DNA of 20,967 bases from a virus. Where the stretch lies: positions 1 through 20,967 of IMG/VR virus record IMGVR_UViG_3300034062_005631; one strand, written 5' to 3'. Position numbers and translations under genes: made by a program. Under the pieces are notes generated by a model, which made no database searches, had not been told where the DNA came from, and saw only the letters and a program-made list of their open reading frames with translations. Shown one piece after another: positions 5,574-11,810 of this stretch. Each line of letters starts with the position of its first letter. Position 1 is the stretch's first letter.

Positions 5574-6509
5574 ATGGATTTTAAACAACTTAAAAAGCAG
5601 TCTTCCTTAGGTTCTCTGACCGAGAAACTTCTTAAGGAAGCAGAAAAAATGGGATCCTCCTCTTCTGAGAAGGACAGTCGGATTTTTACGGTGCAGAGAG
5701 ATTCTTCGGGCCTAGGGTTAGCGATTGTTCGCTTTTTACCTCCCCCATCTGGAGAAGATTCAGCATTTGTAAGAATTTATAATCACGGATTTCAGGTTAA
5801 TGGAAAATGGCTTATCGAAAATTGTTTAACAACTTTGGGCGATAATTGTCCGATCTGTTCGGAAAATTCAGTTTTATGGAACAGTGGTATTGATGCAAAT
5901 AAGAAAATTGCTAGTGCTCGTAAGAGAAAATTAAATTTTTATAGTAACATTCTTGTGGTAAAGAACCCGGCCAATCCAGAGCTAGAAAATAAAGTCATGT
6001 TATTTAGATATGGTAAAAAAATCTTTGATAAGATTATGAGTGCTATGAAACCGGAATTTCCGGATGACCCAATTATTGACGCATTTAACATGTGGGAGGG
6101 AGCGGATTTTAAAATCAAGGTAACAACTGTTAAAGAATCAAGTGGTGGCGCGACATACCCAAATTACGATTCCAGCGTATTTATGAACCCTCGCGCCATC
6201 TCAGAAGACGATGAAGAGATAGAAAAAATCTGGAAACAGTGCCATTCCCTTCAGGATCTTATTTCCCCGGATAAATTCAAGTCCGAAGAAGAACTCCAGA
6301 AGCGCCTGAATTATGTTCTAGGAACTTCTACCCCCACACCTTCAGCGGTTCAACGGCAGGAGGAAGAGATCGAGGAACAATTCTCGACAACCCGAGATCA
6401 TAATGTTATGGAAGACCTAGAAAAGTCCTTCAGCCGCTCCAAGGACCCTCTAGAAGAGGATGAGAATGAAGACGACGTGTTATCTCGTTTTCAAGAACTA
6501 GTCGATTAA
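5574..6509 (+). CDS. 32: Single-stranded DNA-binding protein gp32
   Basis: The 311-residue product has the three parts of T4 gp32. A basic N-terminus with a LAST-like stretch (KKQSSLGSLT, residues 7-16) serves cooperative binding. The core has a zinc site formed by His71, Cys84, Cys92 and Cys95 (H-x12-C-x7-C-x2-C, close to the T4 spacing). The C-terminal tail is very acidic (DPLEEDENEDD) and would bind gp59, polymerase and other replication partners. It coats ssDNA at forks and recombination intermediates. It follows gp59, its direct partner in T4, and ends 7 nt before the terminator stem at 6517. The gene is complete and normal in length. Confidence 0.95.
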   Translation: MDFKQLKKQSSLGSLTEKLLKEAEKMGSSSSEKDSRIFTVQRDSSGLGLAIVRFLPPPSGEDSAFVRIYNHGFQVNGKWLIENCLTTLGDNCPICSENSVLWNSGIDANKKIASARKRKLNFYSNILVVKNPANPELENKVMLFRYGKKIFDKIMSAMKPEFPDDPIIDAFNMWEGADFKIKVTTVKESSGGATYPNYDSSVFMNPRAISEDDEEIEKIWKQCHSLQDLISPDKFKSEEELQKRLNYVLGTSTPTPSAVQRQEEEIEEQFSTTRDHNVMEDLEKSFSRSKDPLEEDENEDDVLSRFQELVD

Positions 6510-6516
6510 TTATATC

Positions 6517-6535
6517 GGCCCGCAAGGGCCTTTTT
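6517..6535 (+). terminator. Intrinsic terminator after gp32
   Basis: GGCCC (6517-6521) and GGGCC (6526-6530) form a GC-only stem with a GCAA tetraloop, followed by five T (6531-6535). TAATTA occurs on both sides (6507-6512, 6535-6540) and, being self-complementary, can extend the hairpin. It lies only 6 nt before the start codon of the next gene. Confidence 0.93.
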
Positions 6536-6541
6536 AATTAT

Positions 6542-7093
6542 ATGAAAAATAAGTCCCCGAGAATCTACACTTACAAAATTACGTTTGAAGAAGTTCCACA
6601 TTACTACTACGGATATCACAAAGAAGACAAGTTTGATGAGTATTACATGGGCTCTCCATATACTCATAAATGGATGTGGGATTTTTATACTCCACAGAAA
6701 CAAGTCTTAGAATTATTTGACTTTAGTGATAAAGGGTATATTGAGGCTAGTGAAGTAGAAAAAAGATTAATAAATCCTGTTTATAAAACTGATCCGCTCT
6801 GTTTAAACGAAAATTGTGGTGGTATAATTTCTTTAGACGCTCGTAGAAGAGGTGGAAAACTTGCGGGGAAAACAACCGGAAAAATAAATGGACATAAAAC
6901 CTATGAAAATAAAACTGGAATTCATGGGATGTCTTATGAACAAAGAATGGGTGCGGTTAAGAGAGGCGGGCAGGCAACAAGTTCTCAAAAATGGCAATGC
7001 ACGGTTACTGGTTTTATCACCAGTGCTGCAAATCTCTCACGTTACCAAAAAGCCAGAGGCATCGACACATCAAACAGAATCCGCCTTCAATAA
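6542..7093 (+). CDS. GIY-YIG-like free-standing homing endonuclease (intact paralogue)
   Basis: The 183-residue protein starts SPRIYTYKITFEEVPHYYYG, with the Y-x-Y-K and YYYG elements of a degenerate GIY-YIG nuclease, then GSP and a conserved E (GYIEASEVEKRLINPVYKTDP). One NUMOD3-like repeat (about residues 118-144, TGIHGMSYEQRMGAVKRGG) and the C-terminal WQCTVTG...RYQKARGIDTSNRIRLQ module follow. It belongs to the family of the broken gene at 1987-3128 but has one repeat instead of nine. It sits between the end of the early operon and the convergent late operon, a typical insertion site for such genes. Its last 7 nt overlap the gp53 stop on the other strand. The start is only 6 nt after the gp32 terminator, so expression should depend on read-through. 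The nuclease assignment is by motif only. Confidence 0.75.
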   Translation: MKNKSPRIYTYKITFEEVPHYYYGYHKEDKFDEYYMGSPYTHKWMWDFYTPQKQVLELFDFSDKGYIEASEVEKRLINPVYKTDPLCLNENCGGIISLDARRRGGKLAGKTTGKINGHKTYENKTGIHGMSYEQRMGAVKRGGQATSSQKWQCTVTGFITSAANLSRYQKARGIDTSNRIRLQ

Positions 7094-7803
7094 TCAAAAA
7101 TCCTAACGTTCTCACCCCTCTTCAACTTCCGATTAATAAACTGCGACCCGCCTTCCTTATAAGTCATAATCTCCTCTAAATTTTCAAATAAAACGTTTAA
7201 ATACGTAGGTTTTAAAATAAAAATATCCCTCTTCTTCTCTTCCTTTCTTACCTCATATTGATAATTCGTCACCTCAACAATAAAATCTTTAGACGAAACC
7301 AAAACATCCTGCTCGATCCCATCATCATAAAAACCAAAATAATACTCGCCATTATTTTCCACATAATTACCATTAGTACTCCAGGTCGGGCTAATTGTTT
7401 TTCCTGGTTCCAATAAAACCCGGCCTTTGGAATCCCTTATTTCCAGGGTCTCATAATGATGGATGCCACTATAAAGATTCTCATAAGAGCCATATTTTTG
7501 CAGCATGACTTTATCAAACGTCTGTTGTGGGAGAGGCCATTCTTCTTGGACGTTTATGATATTATTAGCAAGAAAAATAACCCAGTCTAGAGTCGGATCG
7601 CCATAAAAAGAATTGGCAATATTATCGGCCCTTTCGTTTCCGACGATACTGTATTTTGTAAAAAAGGTCAGGTCATTAAAGATTTCTTCAAATAGTTTGC
7701 CTCTTCTGAAGAAGTTTTTAATCTGAGTATATTCACCTATCTTTGCGTTTGGTAGGCGATTTATGTATTCAAAGTTTGGAACGTAGTCGAAATAGTGGGC
7801 CAT
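7087..7803 (-). CDS. 53: Baseplate wedge protein gp53-like
   Basis: The 238-residue protein matches T4 gp53. The N-terminal part (YFDYVPNFEYINR, then FTKYSIVGNERADNIANSFYGDPTLDWVIFLANNI, given here in pieces) is typical: the phrase about a short residence structure with D-P-x-L-D-W is the family hallmark. gp53 belongs to the wedge/LysM-like protein set that joins baseplate wedges into the hexagonal baseplate. It is the last gene of the leftward operon and shares its boundary with gp48: the gp53 ATG and the gp48 stop overlap at 7803. Its 3' end overlaps the convergent endonuclease by 7 nt, and no separate terminator is seen for it. Confidence 0.9.
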   Translation of the reverse strand: MAHYFDYVPNFEYINRLPNAKIGEYTQIKNFFRRGKLFEEIFNDLTFFTKYSIVGNERADNIANSFYGDPTLDWVIFLANNIINVQEEWPLPQQTFDKVMLQKYGSYENLYSGIHHYETLEIRDSKGRVLLEPGKTISPTWSTNGNYVENNGEYYFGFYDDGIEQDVLVSSKDFIVEVTNYQYEVRKEEKKRDIFILKPTYLNVLFENLEEIMTYKEGGSQFINRKLKRGENVRIFDY

Positions 7804-9071
7804 TAGTAACCTATCGTATGAATAGAAGTTTCCCCTTCTTGTTTTCCATAATCAGATGCATAAATTGGAGTAAGTTCTTTAAATTGCAATGTTATCCTAT
7901 ACATGACCATCGTTGCTTCAGTATCATTAAAGGTCATGTAAGATCCCATGGGAGTATAATCTACCGTGCAGGTTTGTAGAGCGCAGGTTTTTATTCTACC
8001 TATAGATTGATGTTCTTTTGCTTCAATTGGGGTGTTTCTATTGCTTATTTTACCTCTCATATATCTAATTTTAAAAACATAAGGAGAGTTTAAAAATACC
8101 CCAGCAGAAAATTCACTACTTCCTAATTGCCCTAATTCCCCAATATTATCTCTGACCGCCATATTTGATTTAAAAAAATAAATAATGTCTTTTATTGCAG
8201 TAGCGTCTTTGTCGTCTTTTGCAAATAAGTCAAAGGCAAATGAAAATTGTCTCAATTGTGGACCATTAAAAAGTAATTCAATGTTGTTGTTTAGGATTGC
8301 GCCAGTAGCCCTTGTTAATAAATTATTAACCTGAACAGCCTGACCCGCTAAGGCAACTTTTATTGCTGTTGTGGCTGGGCTACCCTCTTGAAACAAGTCT
8401 TTAAACCCATCTATTGAATCTAAATTTTTTGGATCAAATGCATTATCTGATCGAGCAACATTTAAAGAAGCATTTGCAAAAACTCTCTGTATTTCTGAAA
8501 GCCGATCATCTAACCAATCAACGCTATTCGTATCACTAATTTTAGTAATCGGTAAAACAACAAATGGGGTAGAGTCCACTCTTTTATATTTTTTTTCTTC
8601 TCTATTTCCACCGACTCCGGCAATTACAATATCTTGTCCTAATGTTGATAAGCTTCTACTTTCGGGATTGTATTCATAAACACTAAACTGTACATGATCT
8701 TGATCGTCGCTTATGTCTTGTGGATATTTTAAAAAAGTACTTTTTGTGCCTATGTTTCTATACTCAATTGTTGTATAAGCCTCTTTGGGTAGTGTAATAG
8801 AAAACGGTTGATTTTCTGTTATTCCGGCTTCTGTTAATGATTTCTTACTTTCCTTTACTAAATCTTTATTATTTTTTTGCTCATCATCAGTGGCCTTATC
8901 GGTTGGGGTAAACTTTCCATCTGCTCCATAAGAACCAATAGTCACGAATTCAGTTGTCGAGGCCCTAGGAGACGGCCTTTCTCCCCGTTGAATTAAGGTT
9001 TTATCCCCTTCGACTACAGATTTATAGGTTTTGTTATTAAATCTATAGGGTTTAGATTCTTTTTCTTCCAT
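7803..9071 (-). CDS. 48: Baseplate tail-tube cap protein gp48-like
   Basis: The 422-residue product resembles gp48 of T4-like cyanophages (364 aa in T4). The second half contains a tail-tube-like fold region (NNNIELLFNGPQLRQFSFAFDLFAKD and ACALQTCTVDYTPMGSYMTF-type strands, about residues 260-400) seen in gp48, gp54 and gp19 families. gp48 sits on top of the baseplate hub and starts the tail tube together with gp54. The N-terminal about 100 residues are polar and vary between phages. It lies between gp53 and an uncharacterised gene, all read leftward. A late-promoter-like motif overlaps the stop of the preceding gene. Confidence 0.85.
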   Translation of the reverse strand: MEEKESKPYRFNNKTYKSVVEGDKTLIQRGERPSPRASTTEFVTIGSYGADGKFTPTDKATDDEQKNNKDLVKESKKSLTEAGITENQPFSITLPKEAYTTIEYRNIGTKSTFLKYPQDISDDQDHVQFSVYEYNPESRSLSTLGQDIVIAGVGGNREEKKYKRVDSTPFVVLPITKISDTNSVDWLDDRLSEIQRVFANASLNVARSDNAFDPKNLDSIDGFKDLFQEGSPATTAIKVALAGQAVQVNNLLTRATGAILNNNIELLFNGPQLRQFSFAFDLFAKDDKDATAIKDIIYFFKSNMAVRDNIGELGQLGSSEFSAGVFLNSPYVFKIRYMRGKISNRNTPIEAKEHQSIGRIKTCALQTCTVDYTPMGSYMTFNDTEATMVMYRITLQFKELTPIYASDYGKQEGETSIHTIGY

Positions 9072-9082
9072 CTATTTTATAA

Positions 9083-9667
9083 CTATTTATTAACTTTTAC
9101 AGGATAAAAAGTAGGAATCCTTAAAACATAATTTAATTCTGATGGCTCTATACGATACAATTTACTCTGAACCCTATCAAACCTATATTTTCTAAAAGGC
9201 GACTGAACATATTTCGATGCTGCCAAATCTTTCCAATGGAAATTAATCCCTTCAAAATAACTACCCGAGGCGCTGGTTACCAAAACAACTGGATTTAGGT
9301 CATACCAATCCGGGGTCCGACCCACATATTTAAATGTATAAATTTGATTCAACTGAAAAGAATCTGCGGTTCTTCCTTCTGTTGCCAGAACACCAATCAA
9401 CAACTTAAAATAATAATTAGGATCATAACCACTAGGGATATTTTTAGATAATTCTTCTAGCTTGTTTATCTTTTCTTTTTCTTTCTTTGCCGTCTTATAA
9501 TCAACAAATTCTTCTGGATCTCTTCCTTGTTGTTTGGCAAGATAAACAATCCTTTGTTCATCAGCATCTATTTTTCGTCTTTTTGCATCGGATAATCGAC
9601 CAAAAAGACTTAAGATTTTACTAACAGCACCCCAGGCTCTTTCCGCAATATTCGATAAAATCCCCAT
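9083..9667 (-). CDS. Uncharacterised protein of the gp48-gp4 interval (194 aa)
   Basis: I do not recognise a named family. The first 50 residues are helical and basic (SNIAERAWGAVSKILSLFGR, then DAKRRKIDADEQR), followed by a charged helix. From about residue 80 a beta-rich domain contains FQLNQIYTFKYVGRTPDWYDLNP and the phrase YFEGINFHWKDL. A YDxNPxVL...G(I/L)NFHW pattern recurs, to my memory, in unnamed structural-module proteins of T4-like marine phages. Its start lies 1 nt from the gp4 stop and it ends 11 nt before gp48, so it is co-expressed with virion genes and is probably a virion or assembly protein. That role is inferred from context only. Confidence 0.7.
   Translation of the reverse strand: MGILSNIAERAWGAVSKILSLFGRLSDAKRRKIDADEQRIVYLAKQQGRDPEEFVDYKTAKKEKEKINKLEELSKNIPSGYDPNYYFKLLIGVLATEGRTADSFQLNQIYTFKYVGRTPDWYDLNPVVLVTSASGSYFEGINFHWKDLAASKYVQSPFRKYRFDRVQSKLYRIEPSELNYVLRIPTFYPVKVNK
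9084..9091 (-). promoter_or_regulatory. Late-promoter motif (AATAAATA) before gp48
   Basis: Read on the minus strand, AATAAATA differs from the T4 late consensus TATAAATA by one base. It overlaps the end of the upstream gene and lies 13 nt before the gp48 ATG. The predicted leader would be only about 6 nt, which weakens the call. Confidence 0.35.
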
Positions 9668-9668
9668 A

Positions 9669-10109
9669 TTAAATGCCCAATTCTTTTTCTGTGACTACTC
9701 TGAATTTCATATTATTTGATTCACAAAATTGTGTTGCCTGGTTCCACTTGGACTGATTCTTTTCATAAGTAGCAACCTCATTAAGATAGGTCTGGGTTTT
9801 CTTTCGGCCCCTTTTGGGAGGCCTGGTTTGCTTTTCTGGTTTTATTTCAACTAAATACTTATCAACTCCCCCGTTCCTGTTTCTTACCTTTAAAAAAAGA
9901 TCAGGAAAATATCTCCTTACCTTATTGGTCGAAGAATCAAAATACTTTATAGGAAATGGTTCAGAAGACCATTCAAGAATACTTTCAGTAGTATCGGCCC
10001 ATTTAAAGGCCCTTAGTTCCCATGAGGATCTGAATACAATTTGGTTCGCATCACCAATGTATTTTTGGGGATTTTGTGGTTTAAACAGTCCTTGTAAATA
10101 ATTGGCCAA
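9669..10109 (-). CDS. 4: Head completion protein gp4-like
   Basis: The 146-residue protein matches T4 gp4 (head completion). The order MANYLQGLFKPQNPQKYIGD, IVFRSSWELRAFKWAD and RRYFPDLFLKVRNR, then YLVEIKPEKQT, is typical. The F-P-D...E-I-K-P arrangement is that of a PD-(D/E)XK nuclease fold. gp4 acts with gp50/gp65 to prepare filled heads for tail joining. The start codon is TTG: no ATG is available before the upstream in-frame stop near 10134-10136, and the family normally begins MAN-x-LQG. It is the first gene of the leftward structural operon. Confidence 0.9.
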   Translation of the reverse strand: MANYLQGLFKPQNPQKYIGDANQIVFRSSWELRAFKWADTTESILEWSSEPFPIKYFDSSTNKVRRYFPDLFLKVRNRNGGVDKYLVEIKPEKQTRPPKRGRKKTQTYLNEVATYEKNQSKWNQATQFCESNNMKFRVVTEKELGI

Positions 10110-10114
10110 GGGTT

Positions 10115-10122
10115 GATAAATA
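10115..10122 (+). promoter_or_regulatory. Late promoter (GATAAATA) for the rightward tail operon
   Basis: GATAAATA differs from the T4 late consensus only at the first base. A start near 10128 would give a leader of about 17 nt before the ATG at 10145. This is the natural late promoter for the tube-to-gp5 operon. Confidence 0.6.
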
Positions 10123-10134
10123 GTTATTATTACT

Positions 10135-10142
10135 TATTTATT
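10135..10142 (-). promoter_or_regulatory. Late promoter (AATAAATA) for the leftward baseplate operon
   Basis: On the minus strand AATAAATA lies 25 nt before the gp4 TTG start. The start site would be near 10129. It faces the rightward motif at 10115-10122 across a 12-bp gap, so the two promoters share their initiation region. Confidence 0.55.
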
Positions 10143-10144
10143 AA

Positions 10145-10876
10145 ATGGCCATTAAAGCAAGACCATTATCAGAAATAAAATCTAAACTTTTAAGGCCAGC
10201 GACGACTAGTCATTTTGAATGCAATTTTGTTATTCCTGAAAAGGTAGTAAGATTTATAGGACAACGTGGTGTTATTCTTGATAGAGAATTAATAAACCTC
10301 AGCTGCTGTGATGCTTCTCTTCCGGGGTCTACTCTTAATACGGCAACTCTTACTGATTCTTATACAGGTGTTACTGAAAATTATGCTTATAGGAGAGCCT
10401 ATGATAATCGGGCCGATTTTAGTTTTTATGTCGATTATAATCCGGAAAAAACTCCTTACTCTGTAATTTTGGTATTTGAAAATTGGATTGCATTTGCAGC
10501 AGGAGAAAATAATAAAGCAAGATTAGACGATTTAAACTATTTTTATAGAGTAAATTTTCCATCTAATTATATCGCCAGACAATTTACGATTAAAAAATTT
10601 GAAAAAGATTATAAAAAATACATAGAATATACTTTTATAAATTCATTCCCACTTTCAATTTCATCAATGCCGGTTTCTTATGAGGGATCTCAAGTATTAA
10701 AATTTACTGTTTCCTTTTCATATCAAAGATACGTTCTAGGTAGTTTAACTGGCCCCGGTGTACCGGAACCACCACCGGCCCCGCAACTTCCACCGCCCAC
10801 TACACCGCAAGGTCAACAACAATCTCCTACGGCACCCATAGTTAGCGAGGCTTTTAGGTTACCGACAGTGGCCTAA
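10145..10876 (+). CDS. 54: Tail-tube-fold protein, probable gp54-like tube initiator
   Basis: The 243-residue protein has a tail-tube-like fold pattern: CCDASLPGSTLNTATL followed by the phrase ENYAYRRAYDNRADFSFYVD, then VILVFENWIAF and a late SYEGSQVLKFTVSFSYQRYV strand. These are features shared by gp19, gp54 and gp48. The position next to gp4 and before gp26, in a baseplate context, favours gp54 (first ring of the tail tube on the baseplate) over the main tube protein gp19. The T4 gp54 is longer (320 aa). The last about 40 residues are a proline/glutamine-rich, probably disordered tail. A late-promoter motif lies 22 nt upstream of the ATG. The exact paralogue (gp54 or gp19-like) is not settled by sequence reading. 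Confidence 0.7.
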   Translation: MAIKARPLSEIKSKLLRPATTSHFECNFVIPEKVVRFIGQRGVILDRELINLSCCDASLPGSTLNTATLTDSYTGVTENYAYRRAYDNRADFSFYVDYNPEKTPYSVILVFENWIAFAAGENNKARLDDLNYFYRVNFPSNYIARQFTIKKFEKDYKKYIEYTFINSFPLSISSMPVSYEGSQVLKFTVSFSYQRYVLGSLTGPGVPEPPPAPQLPPPTTPQGQQQSPTAPIVSEAFRLPTVA

Positions 10877-10879
10877 ATA
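10872..10879 (+). promoter_or_regulatory. Possible late promoter (CCTAAATA) before gp26
   Basis: The motif overlaps the stop codon of the tube-fold gene and lies 30 nt before the gp26 ATG. The spacing is suitable. CTAAATA is a weaker match to the T4 late consensus. Confidence 0.4.
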
Positions 10880-10908
10880 ATACCATAGTTATTACTTCAT
10901 AATTTTTT

Positions 10909-11631
10909 ATGGCTCTTCCTATTGTTAATGCTCCTGAATACTTCCTTGAACTCCCTTCAAACGGAAAGAAAGTAAAATATCGTCCTTTTGTCGTAAGAGA
11001 AGAAAAGGTTCTTCTACTTGCCCTTGAATCCGAGGACGTTGCTGAAATGTCCAATGCGGTGAAAAATGTCCTGACTAGTTGCGTAAAAGGCGATAATCTT
11101 AATATTGAAACCCTCCCGACTTTTGACATTGAATATCTGTTCCTCAATATCCGAGGAAAGGCAGTTGGAGAAGAGATTGAATTGGAACTTCTTTGCCCCG
11201 ACGATGGTGAGACTTATGCAAAAACCAAGATCTTTATTGATGAAATCAAGGTCAAAAAAGACCCGACCCATACAAATAAAATAAAGATCAATGATGACCT
11301 GATGATGGAAATGAAGTATCCATCACTTGAGCAGTTTATTAAATCCAACTTTAACTTTGAAGACCGTAAAAATCAACTAGAGCAATCAATTGAACTAATC
11401 GCAGCCTGTGTTGATAAAATTTATAATCAAGAAGAAGTCTGGACTTCTTCTGACGTGACAACTCAAGAAATTATTGATTTTCTTGAGAATCTAAATTCCA
11501 CCCAGTTCAGTGAGATTGAAAAGTTCTTTGAGACCATGCCAAAACTAGAGCATAAGGTACAACTTAAAAACCCAAAAACAGAAGTAGAGAGTACCATTAC
11601 ACTTGCAGGGCTAACCGATTTTTTCGGATAG
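10909..11631 (+). CDS. 26: Baseplate hub/tail chaperone-type protein gp26-like
   Basis: The 240-residue protein matches the T4 baseplate protein family that includes gp26 and gp51. Typical parts are the opening PEYFLELPSNGKKVKYRPF and VREEKVLLLALES (about residues 9-41), IETLPTFDIEYLFLNIRGKAVGE (split here; about 65-87) and the C-terminal LAGLTDFFG. gp26 takes part in hub assembly. The family is thought to be related to tail assembly chaperones of long-tailed phages; I hold this from memory. The last sense codons are GAT TTT TTC GGA before TAG, forming a U UUU UUC slippery heptamer at 11619-11625. The -1 frame is open through the stop into the next short ORF. Confidence 0.88.
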   Translation: MALPIVNAPEYFLELPSNGKKVKYRPFVVREEKVLLLALESEDVAEMSNAVKNVLTSCVKGDNLNIETLPTFDIEYLFLNIRGKAVGEEIELELLCPDDGETYAKTKIFIDEIKVKKDPTHTNKIKINDDLMMEMKYPSLEQFIKSNFNFEDRKNQLEQSIELIAACVDKIYNQEEVWTSSDVTTQEIIDFLENLNSTQFSEIEKFFETMPKLEHKVQLKNPKTEVESTITLAGLTDFFG

Positions 11632-11652
11632 GTCTCAGCCATATGGATCTGA
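11619..11652 (+). promoter_or_regulatory. Candidate -1 ribosomal frameshift site
   Basis: The heptamer T TTT TTC (11619-11625) is in the gp26 reading phase, two codons before the stop. After a 9-nt spacer, TCAGCC (11635-11640) can pair with GG (11645-11646) and CTGA (11649-11652), making a small bulged hairpin that could stall ribosomes. A slip of -1 continues without a stop into the frame of the ORF at 11643-11810, giving a fusion of about 300 residues. The heptamer, phase and open frame are seen directly. The use of the site is inferred. Confidence 0.55.
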
Positions 11653-11810
11653 TGTCTTACTATAAATTAAATTTTAGTCTGGCCCAGTTTCATAAATGGT
11701 CAATATCAGAAATAGAAAACTTTATTCCTTATGAACGTGAACTTTATGTGATAATGCTGAATCAACACATCGAGGAAGAAGAACAAAAACAAAAAGCCCT
11801 GTCCCCATAA
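11643..11810 (+). CDS. Short ORF after gp26 (52-55 aa), gp26/gp51-associated, possible frameshift extension
   Basis: The frame starts at ATG 11643 or ATG 11652 and ends at TAA 11808-11810, abutting the next ATG. The product MSYYKLNFSLAQFHKWSISE followed by IENFIPYERELYVIML and an acidic helix resembles the short ORF that follows gp26 in T4-like cyanophages (my recollection). IPYERELYVIML recalls the end of tail chaperone extensions (T part of lambda gpGT). No convincing ribosome-binding site precedes either ATG. It lies in the -1 frame relative to gp26, and that frame is open back to 11568. It may therefore be translated as an extension of gp26, as a separate small protein, or both. Confidence 0.75.
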   Translation: MDLMSYYKLNFSLAQFHKWSISEIENFIPYERELYVIMLNQHIEEEEQKQKALSP

